A DNA stretch of 64,000 nt from Biscogniauxia marginata (lineage: Eukaryota; Ascomycota; Sordariomycetes; Xylariales; Xylariaceae), in NCBI GenBank assembly GCA_022695795.1, contig MU404060.1:62001-126000 (forward strand), given 5' to 3'. Both the position numbers and the translations under genes were made by a program. Under the pieces are notes generated by a model. That model worked only from the letters and a program-made list of their open reading frames with translations. It was not told the DNA's origin and did no database searches. Below, one piece after another: positions 35,515 through 46,376 of this stretch. How positions within the stretch are numbered: position 1 is the first letter of the stretch; every line of letters starts with the position of its first letter.

Positions 35515-37147
35515 TCAGGAGCAACCTTTACCCCTGTCCCGGCAATCCTGCTCATTTGGCAACAGTTTTCCATCCGTTATGTTGTACGTTTGCCAGTAGT
35601 ATGCACCGTCCTCGCCCGCCAGGTACCCAAGACGGACCGGTGGATGAAAGAAGCAACGTGCAGCCCCTTGCAACGGAATGGCAGACGTATCGATCTCTCC
35701 GCTGTCACTATTCAGCCAGCAGTCTATGGCGCTTTGATAGACCACGTCCAAATTCACTTCATATTCGTTGGTAAGAGTGTCACTCAGGGATTCGTTGAAG
35801 TTTGTGGGCCATGGAACCTTGCGAGTTCCGCAGTGGTGTACTGGAGATCCAGCCATCCCCCAAACCGACGTATAGTCTATGCAGAAGTCCTCTTTATATT
35901 CCTCATAAGGCATATCGGGGATAGCCATTGTGACGCATTTATTCTGGCTGGCTATCCAACGGACATTGGGGTCGCCTTTGGTGCCTTTTCTGCCAGTCTT
36001 GTATTCATTACACTCCTGCTCGTTGGCGTACGATGTGTTGAAGTAGATGTTGAGCCAGAAATCCTGCTGCCCGAGAGCATCAAATGCCAATGATTGCTTC
36101 TATAACGACTGTTAGCCCTTTTGAAGACGTAGGTGATATCCTCGGGATATTGACTTACAAAGAGTATTTTCCCTTTCTGGATAGATGGATCCATATTCAA
36201 CGCGGGATCCATGATAAGAAATTTACCATCCGCAAAGAATTGGCACACTAGGGTATCGCAGTAGTCTTCTTCAGTCCGCATACTGGAAGGGGTTGCGTTT
36301 TGGTCGGCCGGGTCGGTCTTGTCGCCTATACCCAAAATCCTCCACAGGAGATGCTGCATAGTGTTTCCCACTTCATCAAAATAATCCCCGATTTCTTCAT
36401 CAAGATCAACCTGTTGGGCCTCCGGTTTAGCTGGCTGGTGATACTGGGCTGTTTCCACCAATATACCACTCAGCATGGTGAAGATTCCTGATATCGGCAG
36501 TGCCCCCCATTGCCACGATAAAAGGGACGAGACAGCACTACCCATGGTCATTGCACCGGCAAGTTGATTTAACCAGTTCGGGATACTACTAGGTGGCGGC
36601 GGAGTGATGTTGAAGTCCTTTATAACAGTGCCTGCATGCAAGCTGGCCGAAATAGCGTTATCTTGGACGTATCTGGTGTACATATTGGCAACGGAGGAAT
36701 GGAAGATGGAGACAGCCTTTAGAATCCAATAGAACTGGCCCTTGCCTTGCGCAACAAGATTATCTAACTATATCAGCATCCCTTGTTTCTCTAATGTGAT
36801 AGGAAAGGTTGAAACTTACAACAGTCGGTTGCACCGATATCACATTGACCTCCTGTCACAGACGAACAGACCATGTCTGCAGAGGCATTTTGTATAAAGT
36901 TTACCATGTTGTTAAACCAATTGGTATAACCGCGGTTCTTTATCCAAGCGTCCAGTTGGAGGTCAGCCCCTGTAGCCCACCAAAGGCGTAAAGCTTCCTT
37001 CTCAGTATTGAAAGTGGCGTCCTTGCACATGACCTCAGGGTCGAGGGTATCCCAAGTTCCGAGGTCATCAAGGTCATCATATGAGAGTCCGTGTACGGTA
37101 CTAATGGCTAAGATAACCATTAACACGATACTGAACCACTTTTTCAT
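35515..37147 (-). CDS. Secreted protein of unknown function (DUF7872-like)
   Basis: Three exons (37147-36820, 36763-36159 and 36099-35515) encode 505 residues; introns are 56 and 59 bp with CTGAT and CTAAC branch points. The N-terminus (MKKWFSIVLMVILAISTVHG) is a clear signal peptide. The mature chain has scattered cysteines (for example MVCSSVTGGQCDIGATDCY and EDYCDTLVCQFF) that could form disulphides. It has a hydrophobic Gly/Ala/Ser-rich segment at about residues 177-214. The C-terminal part has EDFCIDYTSVWGMAGSP and CWLNSDSGEIDTS. I relate it to the fungal DUF7872 group by resemblance only. No catalytic motif is visible. It stands alone in AT-rich DNA next to a gap and a broken oxidoreductase. 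Being secreted and in accessory-like DNA, it could act outside the cell, but no role is established. Confidence 0.8.
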
Positions 37148-39100
37148 GATTTTAATAAGGTTGGAAAAACTTGTATAAAGTTTGGTTAAAGATAGATGCT
37201 GTAGAGCTGATCTTGATTGTGTCTTTGGAGCACTTCTCAGATGTTGAGACGTAGGGATTTATATCTTTTTCTCTTTTATTCTCCATCTTCATATTAATAC
37301 CGAAGCACACATTATCGTCTCTCCCTGACTGGTGCGTCATACAGACAACCCGAATTTTACTGATAGTTCAGCCGAGTTGACGATCGTGCAACACTGGAGA
37401 GTTCTAAGCTACCGAGTCTTGAAACCGGTTAGGGTCTACTCCCTTGTTGTAACTCGGAAGTCAATGTGGAAGCTACTGAACTAGATGTAACAACCACTAC
37501 CATTGGTTACAGGTAGCAATGTGGCAAGAAGGAATCCGATCTAATAATTAAGCTTGTATATCACGTATGTTGTAGTGGTAAAAGGAACTCCACAGGCCTC
37601 AGAGACCAAAGGTAACAAGGAAGGAAGAAGGAACAGAATTGACCGAAATAAACGTAAGTCTCACGCTGTATAATTTACAGGAATAAAGCATACATATGAT
37701 TATTTTCGCATCTCAAATCCAGATATTCAGGGGCTGTTGTTTTTATCTAGCAATGGTGCGTGAAGAGTTGATCTATTTAACATTCATGGTAATTGAGTGT
37801 TTATCCAAATATCTTCCAAAGCATCCTCCTCCATATATCTGTGTATAGGCATGATGTCTTGATCTCTGTAGCTTAAGATTTGAACATACTAGGTGAAATA
37901 CCAAAGACACGTATCATTGATTGACTCCTTACTGTGTTCGTTTAAACACTTTCAAGAGATCACCATAAATAGGACAATTAAGGACCACACTAACGTACAG
38001 CCGAGAGGCACAGTATAGACAATAGTATGCCAATACCGAGATTGTTCCTGTCGGTATCTGTATTTGGAAGGCTATTACCTACTCTCACTTGGCTTCGCCG
38101 CATGGTTTTGTGGGGTCATAGCCGTATACAAAGTCAGGTGCGTCAAGGTACATTGCAAAGTCCTCATGTAGTCCTGAGAGAGCTCGGTCACCTAAATGTT
38201 TAACATCTACGGTGTGAAATGGATAATATGATGGGATGATAAATAACCTTAGCCAAACTCATCCTCTTTCTAAGCAGGAAACTTGCTGTCAAGCTGCTAG
38301 TGGTAAGTGCTACTATATGGATAACTAGTATTATAGAGATGTTGTAGTATAGATAAATGTGCCGATAATATAGTAGTTACACTCTAGATGGATTCCTTCA
38401 AGATGACCGTTCTGGATTGCTGTTGGGAGAGGGAGTATATAAGAGCTAAAGCCGCAGCGCCGTCTAAAATTTAAGCTTAGACTGAATAGGGGTTCAGCGT
38501 CAGCCTTGCTGTGGATTGTGCTTCAGCCAACAATATCCGAGCCACGATATTAGCGTTTCCTTCTAAATATTATAAGCAAAGTGCGGGAGAAGAATTTCAG
38601 TAGGCATTCTTGAAAATATCATCTATTAAGTCTTCTAGTTCTCTTATAGTTTGAAGAAGCCAAGAGTGATGACTAAGTCAATGGAATGATACACCAATAT
38701 ATTGGATTATGTTCTTATGGCGTGCCAGTCGATCCATAGCAAGTCAATCAATAGTTCAAGCAGAATTCCCTTATATTTTAATCTCTTTCATGTTTATGAG
38801 AGGTAGAATGCAAGGCAGGCTGGAAATAGATGTCTCATAAGTCTCGGCGTTGAAAGTTCCATAGTGCTATGATGAGTTGGGAGTAGGGAATTTTACTGGT
38901 TACCTGGTAACTTATTGATGGCCATATGAGACAATTTAAAAAGTTTTGAAAGGCATGCCTTACGCTGAAATCCCCATACGACTGACTACTTGCTATAATT
39001 TTCGTGTTTGAGGTTGGTTTTACTTACTAGCCTACGGATTAACTAAAGCTACAATCATGGCATAGGTACGCTGTGAAAAGTTTACTATATGCCTCTCTGA
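37148..39100. other. Non-coding spacer around the oxidoreductase remnant
   Basis: Upstream flank of the secreted-protein gene (its promoter lies just right of 37147), then about 1.9 kb of AT-rich DNA without a supported gene. Short frames at 37152-37340 have no motif. Confidence 0.5.
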
Positions 39101-39925
39101 TCATGCCTCTCCTGCAATGATCGCAGCTGCCTGCTCGGCCAGGGCATAAACCGGTGCCTGGATGTGAGCGCCTAGAGGCACAGGTAGCACTGAAGCGTCG
39201 ATAACCCTCAGGCCCTCTACTCTATTGACGCGGAGCTTGCTCTCCACCACCTTGCCCATGGAGCAAGTTCCGCTTGGGTGCCACATTGTCATACCCGTCA
39301 GACTGAGTCTCTTGTCGAGCTTCGCGTCATCATCGCCGAGTGCTAGAGCCTCCAGACCTTCTGGCACTGTCTCTCACCTGCGATGTACTCCTTTCCGAAC
39401 TTCGTACCCAGCATGAAGCGAGTCAATTGCCGTAAAGGCTCGCGATAGACGCACTTGTCTACTTCTGTCGATAGATAGTTTAGGTTGACTTTGATGGCGG
39501 AGGTTAGCATTTTCTTCTCCCTAGTATCTCTAGCAGAAGAGGGTTTATCTACTCTTAGGTGTGTCTTCGGGATTGGCCGAGCGCAGCTCAACGTTGCCTC
39601 TTGATGTGGGCAAGATGGAAACGACATCGGCAGTGAGGTGATCTGCGTCAAATTGTACGCCAGGGAAAGGTATCTTCATATGCAAGACGATGTTCTCCAA
39701 AAAGGTACGATCCTCGGCCAGAAGTCTGTGGGACTGGCTGGGTTGGGCGCCCTCGTCGTCCTTGATAGCCTCGATCAGGCCCTCTTTCGGCACACAGGTG
39801 CATACTATTCAGTCCTAGGGCACACCAGAAGCAAACCTAGGCTTCTGAAAAATTGGATTGGCAGAGCCAAGTGTATAACCAGGCGAGGAGTCGCGAAGTC
39901 TCCAGTGTTGCGGAAATAATGTTGG
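39101..39925 (-). pseudogene. GMC oxidoreductase 3' fragment, broken
   Basis: Only the C-terminal part of a glucose-methanol-choline oxidoreductase remains, with no FAD-binding N-terminal domain upstream. Reading leftward, one frame gives QKPRFASGVP, a TAG (39817-39815), D, a TGA (39811-39809), IVCTCVPKEGL, and on to ANPEDTPK. A well-formed 64-bp intron (39552-39489, donor GTAGAT, branch GCTAACC, acceptor AAAG) restores the frame into INLNYLSTEVDKCVYRE. At 39371-39374 an extra GA shifts the frame; beyond it the C-terminal motifs WHPSGTCSMGKVV and PLGAHIQAPVYALAEQAA are intact and end at 39101. The first stop would be CAG and the second TGG before C-to-T or G-to-A changes. Such enzymes oxidise alcohols such as choline or aryl alcohols; this copy should be non-functional. 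Confidence 0.85.
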
Positions 39926-41038
39926 TATTGAGGCATCACCTATCTATTTGCCTTGCGTCTATCTTATTTTTCTCCCAGACTTTGTATTAGAAAGGCATAG
40001 TAAAAAAGAAACAAAAAAAGAAAAGGGGTTAAAATCCCAGTCTCCCCCCTTTTCCTCTTTGTCTTACAGTATCACCCCTCCCCTCTTATAAAATTTATAG
40101 TAAAAACTCACGTATGCATACGTACCTACTTAGAACCGAACTTACTAGTCTTCATGGTTGATGATAAGTCGTTAGATTTTGGGGGCTCGCAAAGCCAAAA
40201 CTTATTATTCGTAATTCTCTTTTCACCCGCCGTCTCCACGTGCTAATGATACACAAGAATACCCAACTAAGGACACTCGCCTCACGTACCTATATATTCC
40301 CCCCTTTATCCCCCCTAATATAGATATGTTCTACGTACCTTAGCAAACGATGGTAGATCTTGGCGTAAGCGAATATTTATTGTTCTAGTAACTCTATAAC
40401 CATCCTATTTTCTTGCGATATCTTTTTCTTCTGTTCCTTATGTTTTCAATCGTACATAGCCTAGGGTTAGGCGAAGAACAAACGCATAAATCCTAGAAAC
40501 ACATATACACATTCACACACACGTACAGCAGTACAGCTAAAAAAAAAGGTATATCATAGTTATATTACCTTAACACGGGAGTTGCCCCCATCCCTAAACC
40601 GCTTAAATCCGGGACCCGTTCCCGATCTGCGTCATCCGAACACATATACCAACTGGTTTCGCTACGTGTTTTCGTTCCCGGTTCTAGTCTTCCTTGGCCG
40701 CCTCTTCTTCCCACTTTCAAAAACTCCCAATATATGCGGCTATATAGGTATATGTATGCTTATTCTACCGTCACGTCGTGTAATAAAATGTCGATACGAA
40801 AGATCCCGAGACTTCATTGCAATTGCCATTGCAATTACCTATTACCATCCGTTTTGCAATGTCCCCATGGCTCTGTCCGTTCCTTCGCCGGAAACCCCGA
40901 CTAACAACCCCCTCCCCCCTAACTCCAAAACGCTAGCGTAGATATTTGGCCCCCCCGGGAGGAGGAGAAGTGATATAAAGCAAGAAATCGTGATACGAAG
41001 ACCTTGACTTAGTTGATCGCTATCGTAAATATCACTCA
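39926..41038. other. Intergenic spacer, AT-rich, pyrimidine tracts
   Basis: About 1.1 kb downstream of the DUF7053 gene, presumably including its 3' UTR. The 119-codon frame at 40582-40941 (+) has no domain resemblance and its strand opposes the UTR. I do not call it a gene. Confidence 0.5.
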
Positions 41039-42363
41039 TCACTCTAGTTCGGCAGGATACCCACCACCGCCACCACTACCGCCCTGCCGATGCCGGTGTC
41101 GTCGGCCGGGCGCATGCGGGTCGTACACGGCGCCATCGAGGGCGCGTCCCCTCCCGCTCCCGCCCCCGCCCGGCCAGCCGTTCTGCGCCCCGAGGCCGAG
41201 GCCCGAGTGCTGCTGCAGCCCGTGGTCGAGCTTCGCCAGCGGCGGTATCTGCGGCGCGCCGCTCGAGCTGCTCCAGTTCGGGTGCATGAAGTGGGCGCCG
41301 GAGCCCGTCCGCATGTGTCCCAGGCGCAGCGGCTCGGGCACCAGGCTGCTGTCTATCGGGCTCAGCGCCTGGCCGTGGCTGCTGTTATTGCCGTTGCTCG
41401 TGCTGTACGATGCTGAAGTCACCCGGGGCGGTGTCGACCTGGGGGGTGCTTGGCCGTATATACCCGTGGGCCCTGAATGGTGGCGTTGATGTTGATGTTG
41501 CTGTTGCTGATGCTGATGTTGATACGGCGATGGAGTGCGGGAGGTGTGCGGAGCAGAAAACTCCGAAGGTTTCATCGGCTGGTGCATGATATTCGGGTAG
41601 TTTGAATCCGTTGACCGTGAACCCGACGACATCCTCCCATCGCCCGGCGACGCGTTGGCGCTCGCACCTTTATCGCTCCCACTATGAGCGCTCGAGGAGC
41701 TGCATGAGGGCGCGGCTGGGGCGTGGGCAGTACTAGTGCCCGCGCTCATGCCGGGATTCCTAGAGCTCGCGAGCTGGGCCTTCTCGCAGAGGCGATCTAC
41801 GAGTGTGCCATGGGCTTTCTTGAGCGTCTTCTTGACGAACGAGGACATCATGAAATTACAGCGGAGCTCGACATCCTGATGCCGGCGGGGTTCAAGACTA
41901 CCAGTTAGACCCATGTGCGAGAGAAGGGTAGAAGAGAGCCGGGAATATTTACCTCGCGTAAGTAGAGCCCTTGTCTCGGGGCGCCGAGGCCCAGTTCCAC
42001 GGGCTCTAGCGGCTCGCCGGGCAGGGTGCCATTGAGGCTCCACCGACCCCGGATATCGGTGCCCATCGGCGCGTAAGAATGCGTCTGCACGCCGTTCGGC
42101 AGGTCATTGAATGCGGCGGTGTACGTGACTTCGCCGGACATTGCGCCGCCGGGGAGGTACGAGATCTTGTCCGTCATACTCCACCAGACGCACCGCTGCT
42201 CCTCAGCCGGTGCGTGCGGGGGCGGCGAGATCGGGTGCCGCTCGATGATGAGCGGGTTCAGGTCGATCATCTCCTGGTGGTTGTGCAGGAAGCCGACGAC
42301 GAACTCGCGCGATATGCCCGGCGGCAGGGGTGAGATCGTCGTGAACGTCGACCGCTTCGACAT
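41039..42363 (-). CDS. DUF7053-domain protein
   Basis: Two exons (42363-41953 and 41875-41039) with a 77-bp phase-0 intron encode 415 residues. The N-terminal about 175 residues form a conserved fungal domain (STFTTISPLPPGISREFVV, then QRCVWWSMTDKISYLPGG, and DVELRCNFMMSSFVKKTLKK after the intron). Its fold resembles polyketide-cyclase/START-like DUF7053 proteins. I infer this from recalled family sequences. The rest is low-complexity: Ser-rich, then Gln/His-rich (HQHQQQQHQHQRHH), Gly-rich at the end. No signal peptide or membrane span is seen. Function is unknown. The join LYLRE-DVELRCN keeps the conserved domain continuous, which supports the splice sites. Confidence 0.88.
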
Positions 42364-43158
42364 AATTGGCGTCGGAGGGGCAAAGAAAAGATCCGCGCAT
42401 ACAACTGAAACGCAGGGAAAAGCGGTCTACGCACCCTGTGATGAAGATGTCCGGGTGAATAACTATTCACGAGGCTACCACTCGCATGGGAATATTTCCC
42501 AAAGTGAAGTAAGATAAAAGAAGTAAGCAAAGCCACTTGAAGATCAGACGAAGCTAACTGGGCTGAGTCGAACTAAGGAAAGTTTCGCAGGAAATACAAT
42601 ACAATACAATTCGATACGTATTATACGCTCACTTGAGACGCGATAATGACAGGATTTAAACGGGAGAGCCCAAACAACGCAAAGTCAGAAATAGAGCGAC
42701 TTGGTTCCCAAGTTAGATGCCTGCATGATGGATTATTTAGGCACAAACAACGCAGCCTGAGGAGGATAGAAATGCAGTTTTGATGCGCCGGGAATTATTA
42801 GCTGATGACATCAAGCCAACAATGTGGCGTGGCGATCAGGGGGGACCCTTGGGACCCAACCGAAATTCCAGGTAAAGTGTCTGTGCCGTGCTGCGTGCCC
42901 TCGTGCATGTGGGTGGCTATGATCTGGTCAGCTTCCAGTTTGTATTAGCGTAACCTACCCCAGACCGAAAATAGAACGGGTATAATATCTCCCGTATAGT
43001 CAAGCCACACTATAAGTTGTGTGTTATAAAATATCATTCTTTATTTAGGTAGGTAGGTACTGCTTTTTAGAACCGCTTTGTGGGGGCTCTATATTATATC
43101 GATATTCCGCCAGGCTGTGCTGGATAGACCAGCAAGCCGTGCGGTCGATGCACGACTA
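42364..43158. promoter_or_regulatory. Promoter region of the DUF7053 gene and ORC4 3' flank
   Basis: About 800 bp between two leftward genes. A short tandem ACAAT(ACAAT) stretch lies at about 42595-42609 and (TAGG)n at about 43045-43058. No coding sequence is supported. Confidence 0.5.
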
Positions 43159-45834
43159 TTATATCTGGGTGCACCACTTGGAAAGGATTCCGGGTAGTTC
43201 GACAGCCGATGGAATTTCGTCCAGCGCGACCTCGAGTTTCCACATCTTTCCCTCGAGACCGCCGTGGGCCGCATTGGATCTCCCACCAATGCCCGAGGGA
43301 ATAAGTAAACCGAGGGAGACCAGTCGCTCCCACGCTACTGCGGCAACGCTGCGACCCCAGACTCTTGCGCCGGCGCCTAGAGCTAACATGCCTGAAGTAG
43401 CTGACTGAGCTCGTTGTTTACCCATTTGCGAGCTATACTCGTCGTAAGCCATCGCGAAATTCACCGTGTCTGTATGTGCCACAATGTCGAGCCGGGCTGC
43501 CGAAATGAGCAACGCCAATTCGAGGTCCGAAAGTGATGAGAGAAGATGGAGCTTCGTTTCCGAGGGCTCCAGAGTGATGCATCCGACTGTAGACGATGGT
43601 ATCGCCAATTCTAGTGATGACGGTGATAGTACTGACAGGGGTAGGATACAGGAGGTGAGAAGCGCTGACACTGATTTCGTTGTGTAGTAATGGTACTCCA
43701 AATGATCCTCAAATTCCGGTGTCTTTCGAAGGGCCTAAATCGTGTTAGTTATATAACCTCTACCATAAACATTGATTAGACATACTTCGATCTTTTTGTC
43801 CCAATGATCTCGGAACTCGTCCAGCCCTTCTAGACTCGTGTCAAACCCCTCCGCCTCGAGATCATCCTCGTCTACGGACAAGCCCTGTCTGCAGATGTCC
43901 CAGTAGGCCGGCAAGGACTTTGGGAGAGATAGATAGACATATCGGTGACTAAACCGACTCTTGACTCTTTTCTCGAGACTTTCTACTACATCAATCCTCG
44001 TGGTTAACCCTAAAACAGCGATTGGTGCCTTTCTCGCTTGTGCGATGTCGAACAGGTTATACAGTAGAGTTTGACGAGCATGCGTCGCAAATAAGTCGAA
44101 CTCGTCGATAATGAAGATGACCGACTTGGAGGTAACACCTTCCTCGGTTCCCGTGATTTCGGCAGGATGGGACAGAAGCGCCAATAGAGAAGCCATGGTG
44201 TCAGCATAATTATTAGTCTATGTGTGTTAGCTGCTATTCATGGTCAACGAGATCCTCTTCTTACCTTGTTGACCAGGTCGTCTTCGAGGTCCATCTCTTT
44301 CCCTAGCTGACGCCATATCTCTTTCAGAGCCAGCTTGTCGTCAGTATGGATAAATCCATTCAGCCGCACAACGTGGAATTCCTCAAAGTGTTCGCTCCTG
44401 AGGTTTAAGATGATATCTTCCACCATCTGCATATTGAGTTAATGAATGTTTGTAATATGTCAAGGCATGTCTTACTGTTGTCTTTCCGCAGCCCCTTGCA
44501 CCAATCACCATCATCGAATTGCCCTCGCCGGCCAATACCGTCTGTTCAACGAGTTGAAAAGCCTTATCATAGGCCTCAGTCTGACCTTGAAGCTTGATGC
44601 GCCGGTTTCCGGAGCAGCGGTCCAGTAACACGCGCTGCATGCTTTGTAGATGTTTCTCGAAGTTCGGAATATTAGGAACCTCGGACGACTTTCCTTGCTT
44701 CTTCGGGGTCGCTTGTATGCTAGATATGACATCCTCTTGCGAACAGGTTCTGCAGATCCAATCGCCTTCCGGTATTACAGGTACATTGTAGCATTTTTGA
44801 TGGACCGCCATGTCGCAGGTCTCGCAGAAAATGATCTCATTGGGCGGTTCCGAATCCGGTTTCGAACATATGGCGCATACCTCATCATCTTCACTCTCCT
44901 CATCGTCCTGGGTTTCCTTGTTTTCAAGGGCCGGTACCTTCGCAACCTGAATACTTGCCGATCCCCTTCCAGTTGCCGACTTAGTCGCTTTAGAAGGAAG
45001 ATCCTCGAAAAAGACCTCGGCTCCGCCCTCGTTATCCTCGTCGAATGCAACACTTTTCTGGGGCCGGCCAAACCTTTTCTTCTGTGGCGTTAATATACCC
45101 TTCAACTGGGGCATACTGGGCCGAGGCGAGGTGTCGACGGTCCGACTTTGTAAGCGAGCCTTGACTGCTTTCTTGGTAGAAATTGCCGTATCAACTTTGC
45201 CGGAATTCTTTGGGGGCCTACCCCTTCTCTTGGGCTGAAGTTGTGCCCCCTCTTGGCCTGTATTATCATCTTGGGTTGTCGTAGCTCGTCCTTTGTCTGG
45301 AATTTGACCGTCCTGATGTGTGGTACCCTGTTCTGACGAGTTTTTCAGATTTCCCTTCGCTTGCCTACGTCGCGATGGTGCCGGCTGTTGGTTCTCCTTA
45401 ATCGCATCGTCTTGTTTTAGAGGCTCGCGTTCGTCGCCGGATTCTGGAACATCGTAGATATTCTTTTTCGAGGCCGGTTTCTTGGACAGAAACTTCACTG
45501 CTGGTCGCTGCTGTTTTACCGGGAGGCTATGCAGCTTTTTGGCTGCATCATCACCGCTACTATGATCGGACACATCATAAAGGGCCCGACCCTTTGGCTT
45601 CCTCCCTGTGGCATTCCCGTTCTTCGCACCCCTATTTTGACCGACCCTAGACGCAGAGCCTGCAGTAGAGGAGCCCTTGGGTTTCGAGGGAGACGACCTT
45701 GTGACGCCGTTCAGCCGACGTTTCTTCACCGCTGCGGTTATCTCGGGAGCATCAGTCGCTGATGATGATTCTTGGTCAGGTTGAGGTCGTGTTCGCTTTC
45801 GACGGCTGGAGGTAGTTGTCTGACCCGGAGCCAT
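43159..45834 (-). CDS. orc4: ORC4, origin recognition complex subunit with a PHD finger
   Basis: Four exons (45834-44476, 44426-44265, 44217-43786 and 43734-43159) encode 842 residues; introns are 47-51 bp, all phase 0. The first about 310 residues are basic and disordered with AT-hook-like patches (KRRGRPPKN, KRFGRPQKS). A PHD finger follows at about 317-363 (VCAICSKPDSEPPNEIIFCE, then CDMAVHQKCYNVP, WICRTC) with the C4HC3 ligands in order. The AAA+ module has Walker A GARGCGKTT (about 445-453) and Walker B VIFIIDEFDLFA in exon 3. The Orc4 C-terminal winged-helix region ends LDEIPSAVELPGILSKW. ORC4 marks replication origins and loads the MCM helicase. The start at 45834 is preferred to an upstream in-frame ATG at 45888 because the basic tail begins there; this is uncertain. 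Confidence 0.92.
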
Positions 45835-46376
45835 GTCTAAATGCCTGTAGAAAGTATGCGGATTGTGGTGTTGATTCGCATGTCTCACGAATCAAAAGAG
45901 AGATTGGTCAATGTTAGCTGCAAGGAAGCATGACGTCTGGTTGCGAGTCCCTGGTCCCAAAAAAAGTTGAAGGTCCGTTGCTGGGACTAAATTGGCTTCG
46001 GATCCCTGAAAAGACGCGGCCTGACGCGCTGTGACCACTTTACGCGCTAGCGATACTGCTTTATTACATATTCGGAAATACCCCGCAAAAGGGGCATCAA
46101 CACTGACAGCGTTTGGAGATCGCTCATCAACTTCCTTGTCTCGGTCCCTAGCCTATGTACATTTCTTTGACAACCCATCTAATGAAAATGTGAAGGGCGA
46201 TGTCGGAGAGCGATGTGGACCGTAACTTTTATCTGTATTACGCCCTTTTAATGACAGCATCCCCCTTCATGTTGGAACTTTCCTACATAATAACGGAACT
46301 GCAGGACTATAAGAAGTTTTTACTCTCATCCGTGTCTCTTCATTGACTTGGGATAATTGTGAAGTCCACATACATC
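45835..46376. promoter_or_regulatory. Divergent promoter region, orc4 / MFS transporter
   Basis: About 540 bp between two divergent start codons. It contains short direct repeats of GACGCG/ACGCGC (for example TGACGCGCTG around 46021 and TTTACGCGCTAG around 46038). ACGCG words resemble MCB cell-cycle sites, which would suit orc4, but this is only a motif match. Confidence 0.4.

Noticed and set aside
39343..39651. Middle GMC frame as a separate gene
   Set aside because: It joins to the flanking frames by one intron and one GA frameshift, so it is part of the same broken gene.
40582..40941. A 119-codon frame left of the DUF7053 gene
   Set aside because: No recognisable sequence; probably chance in a non-coding spacer.
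44650..45093. A 147-codon frame antisense to orc4
   Set aside because: It overlaps the PHD-encoding part of orc4, whose cysteine pattern is plainly real. The antisense frame has no motif.
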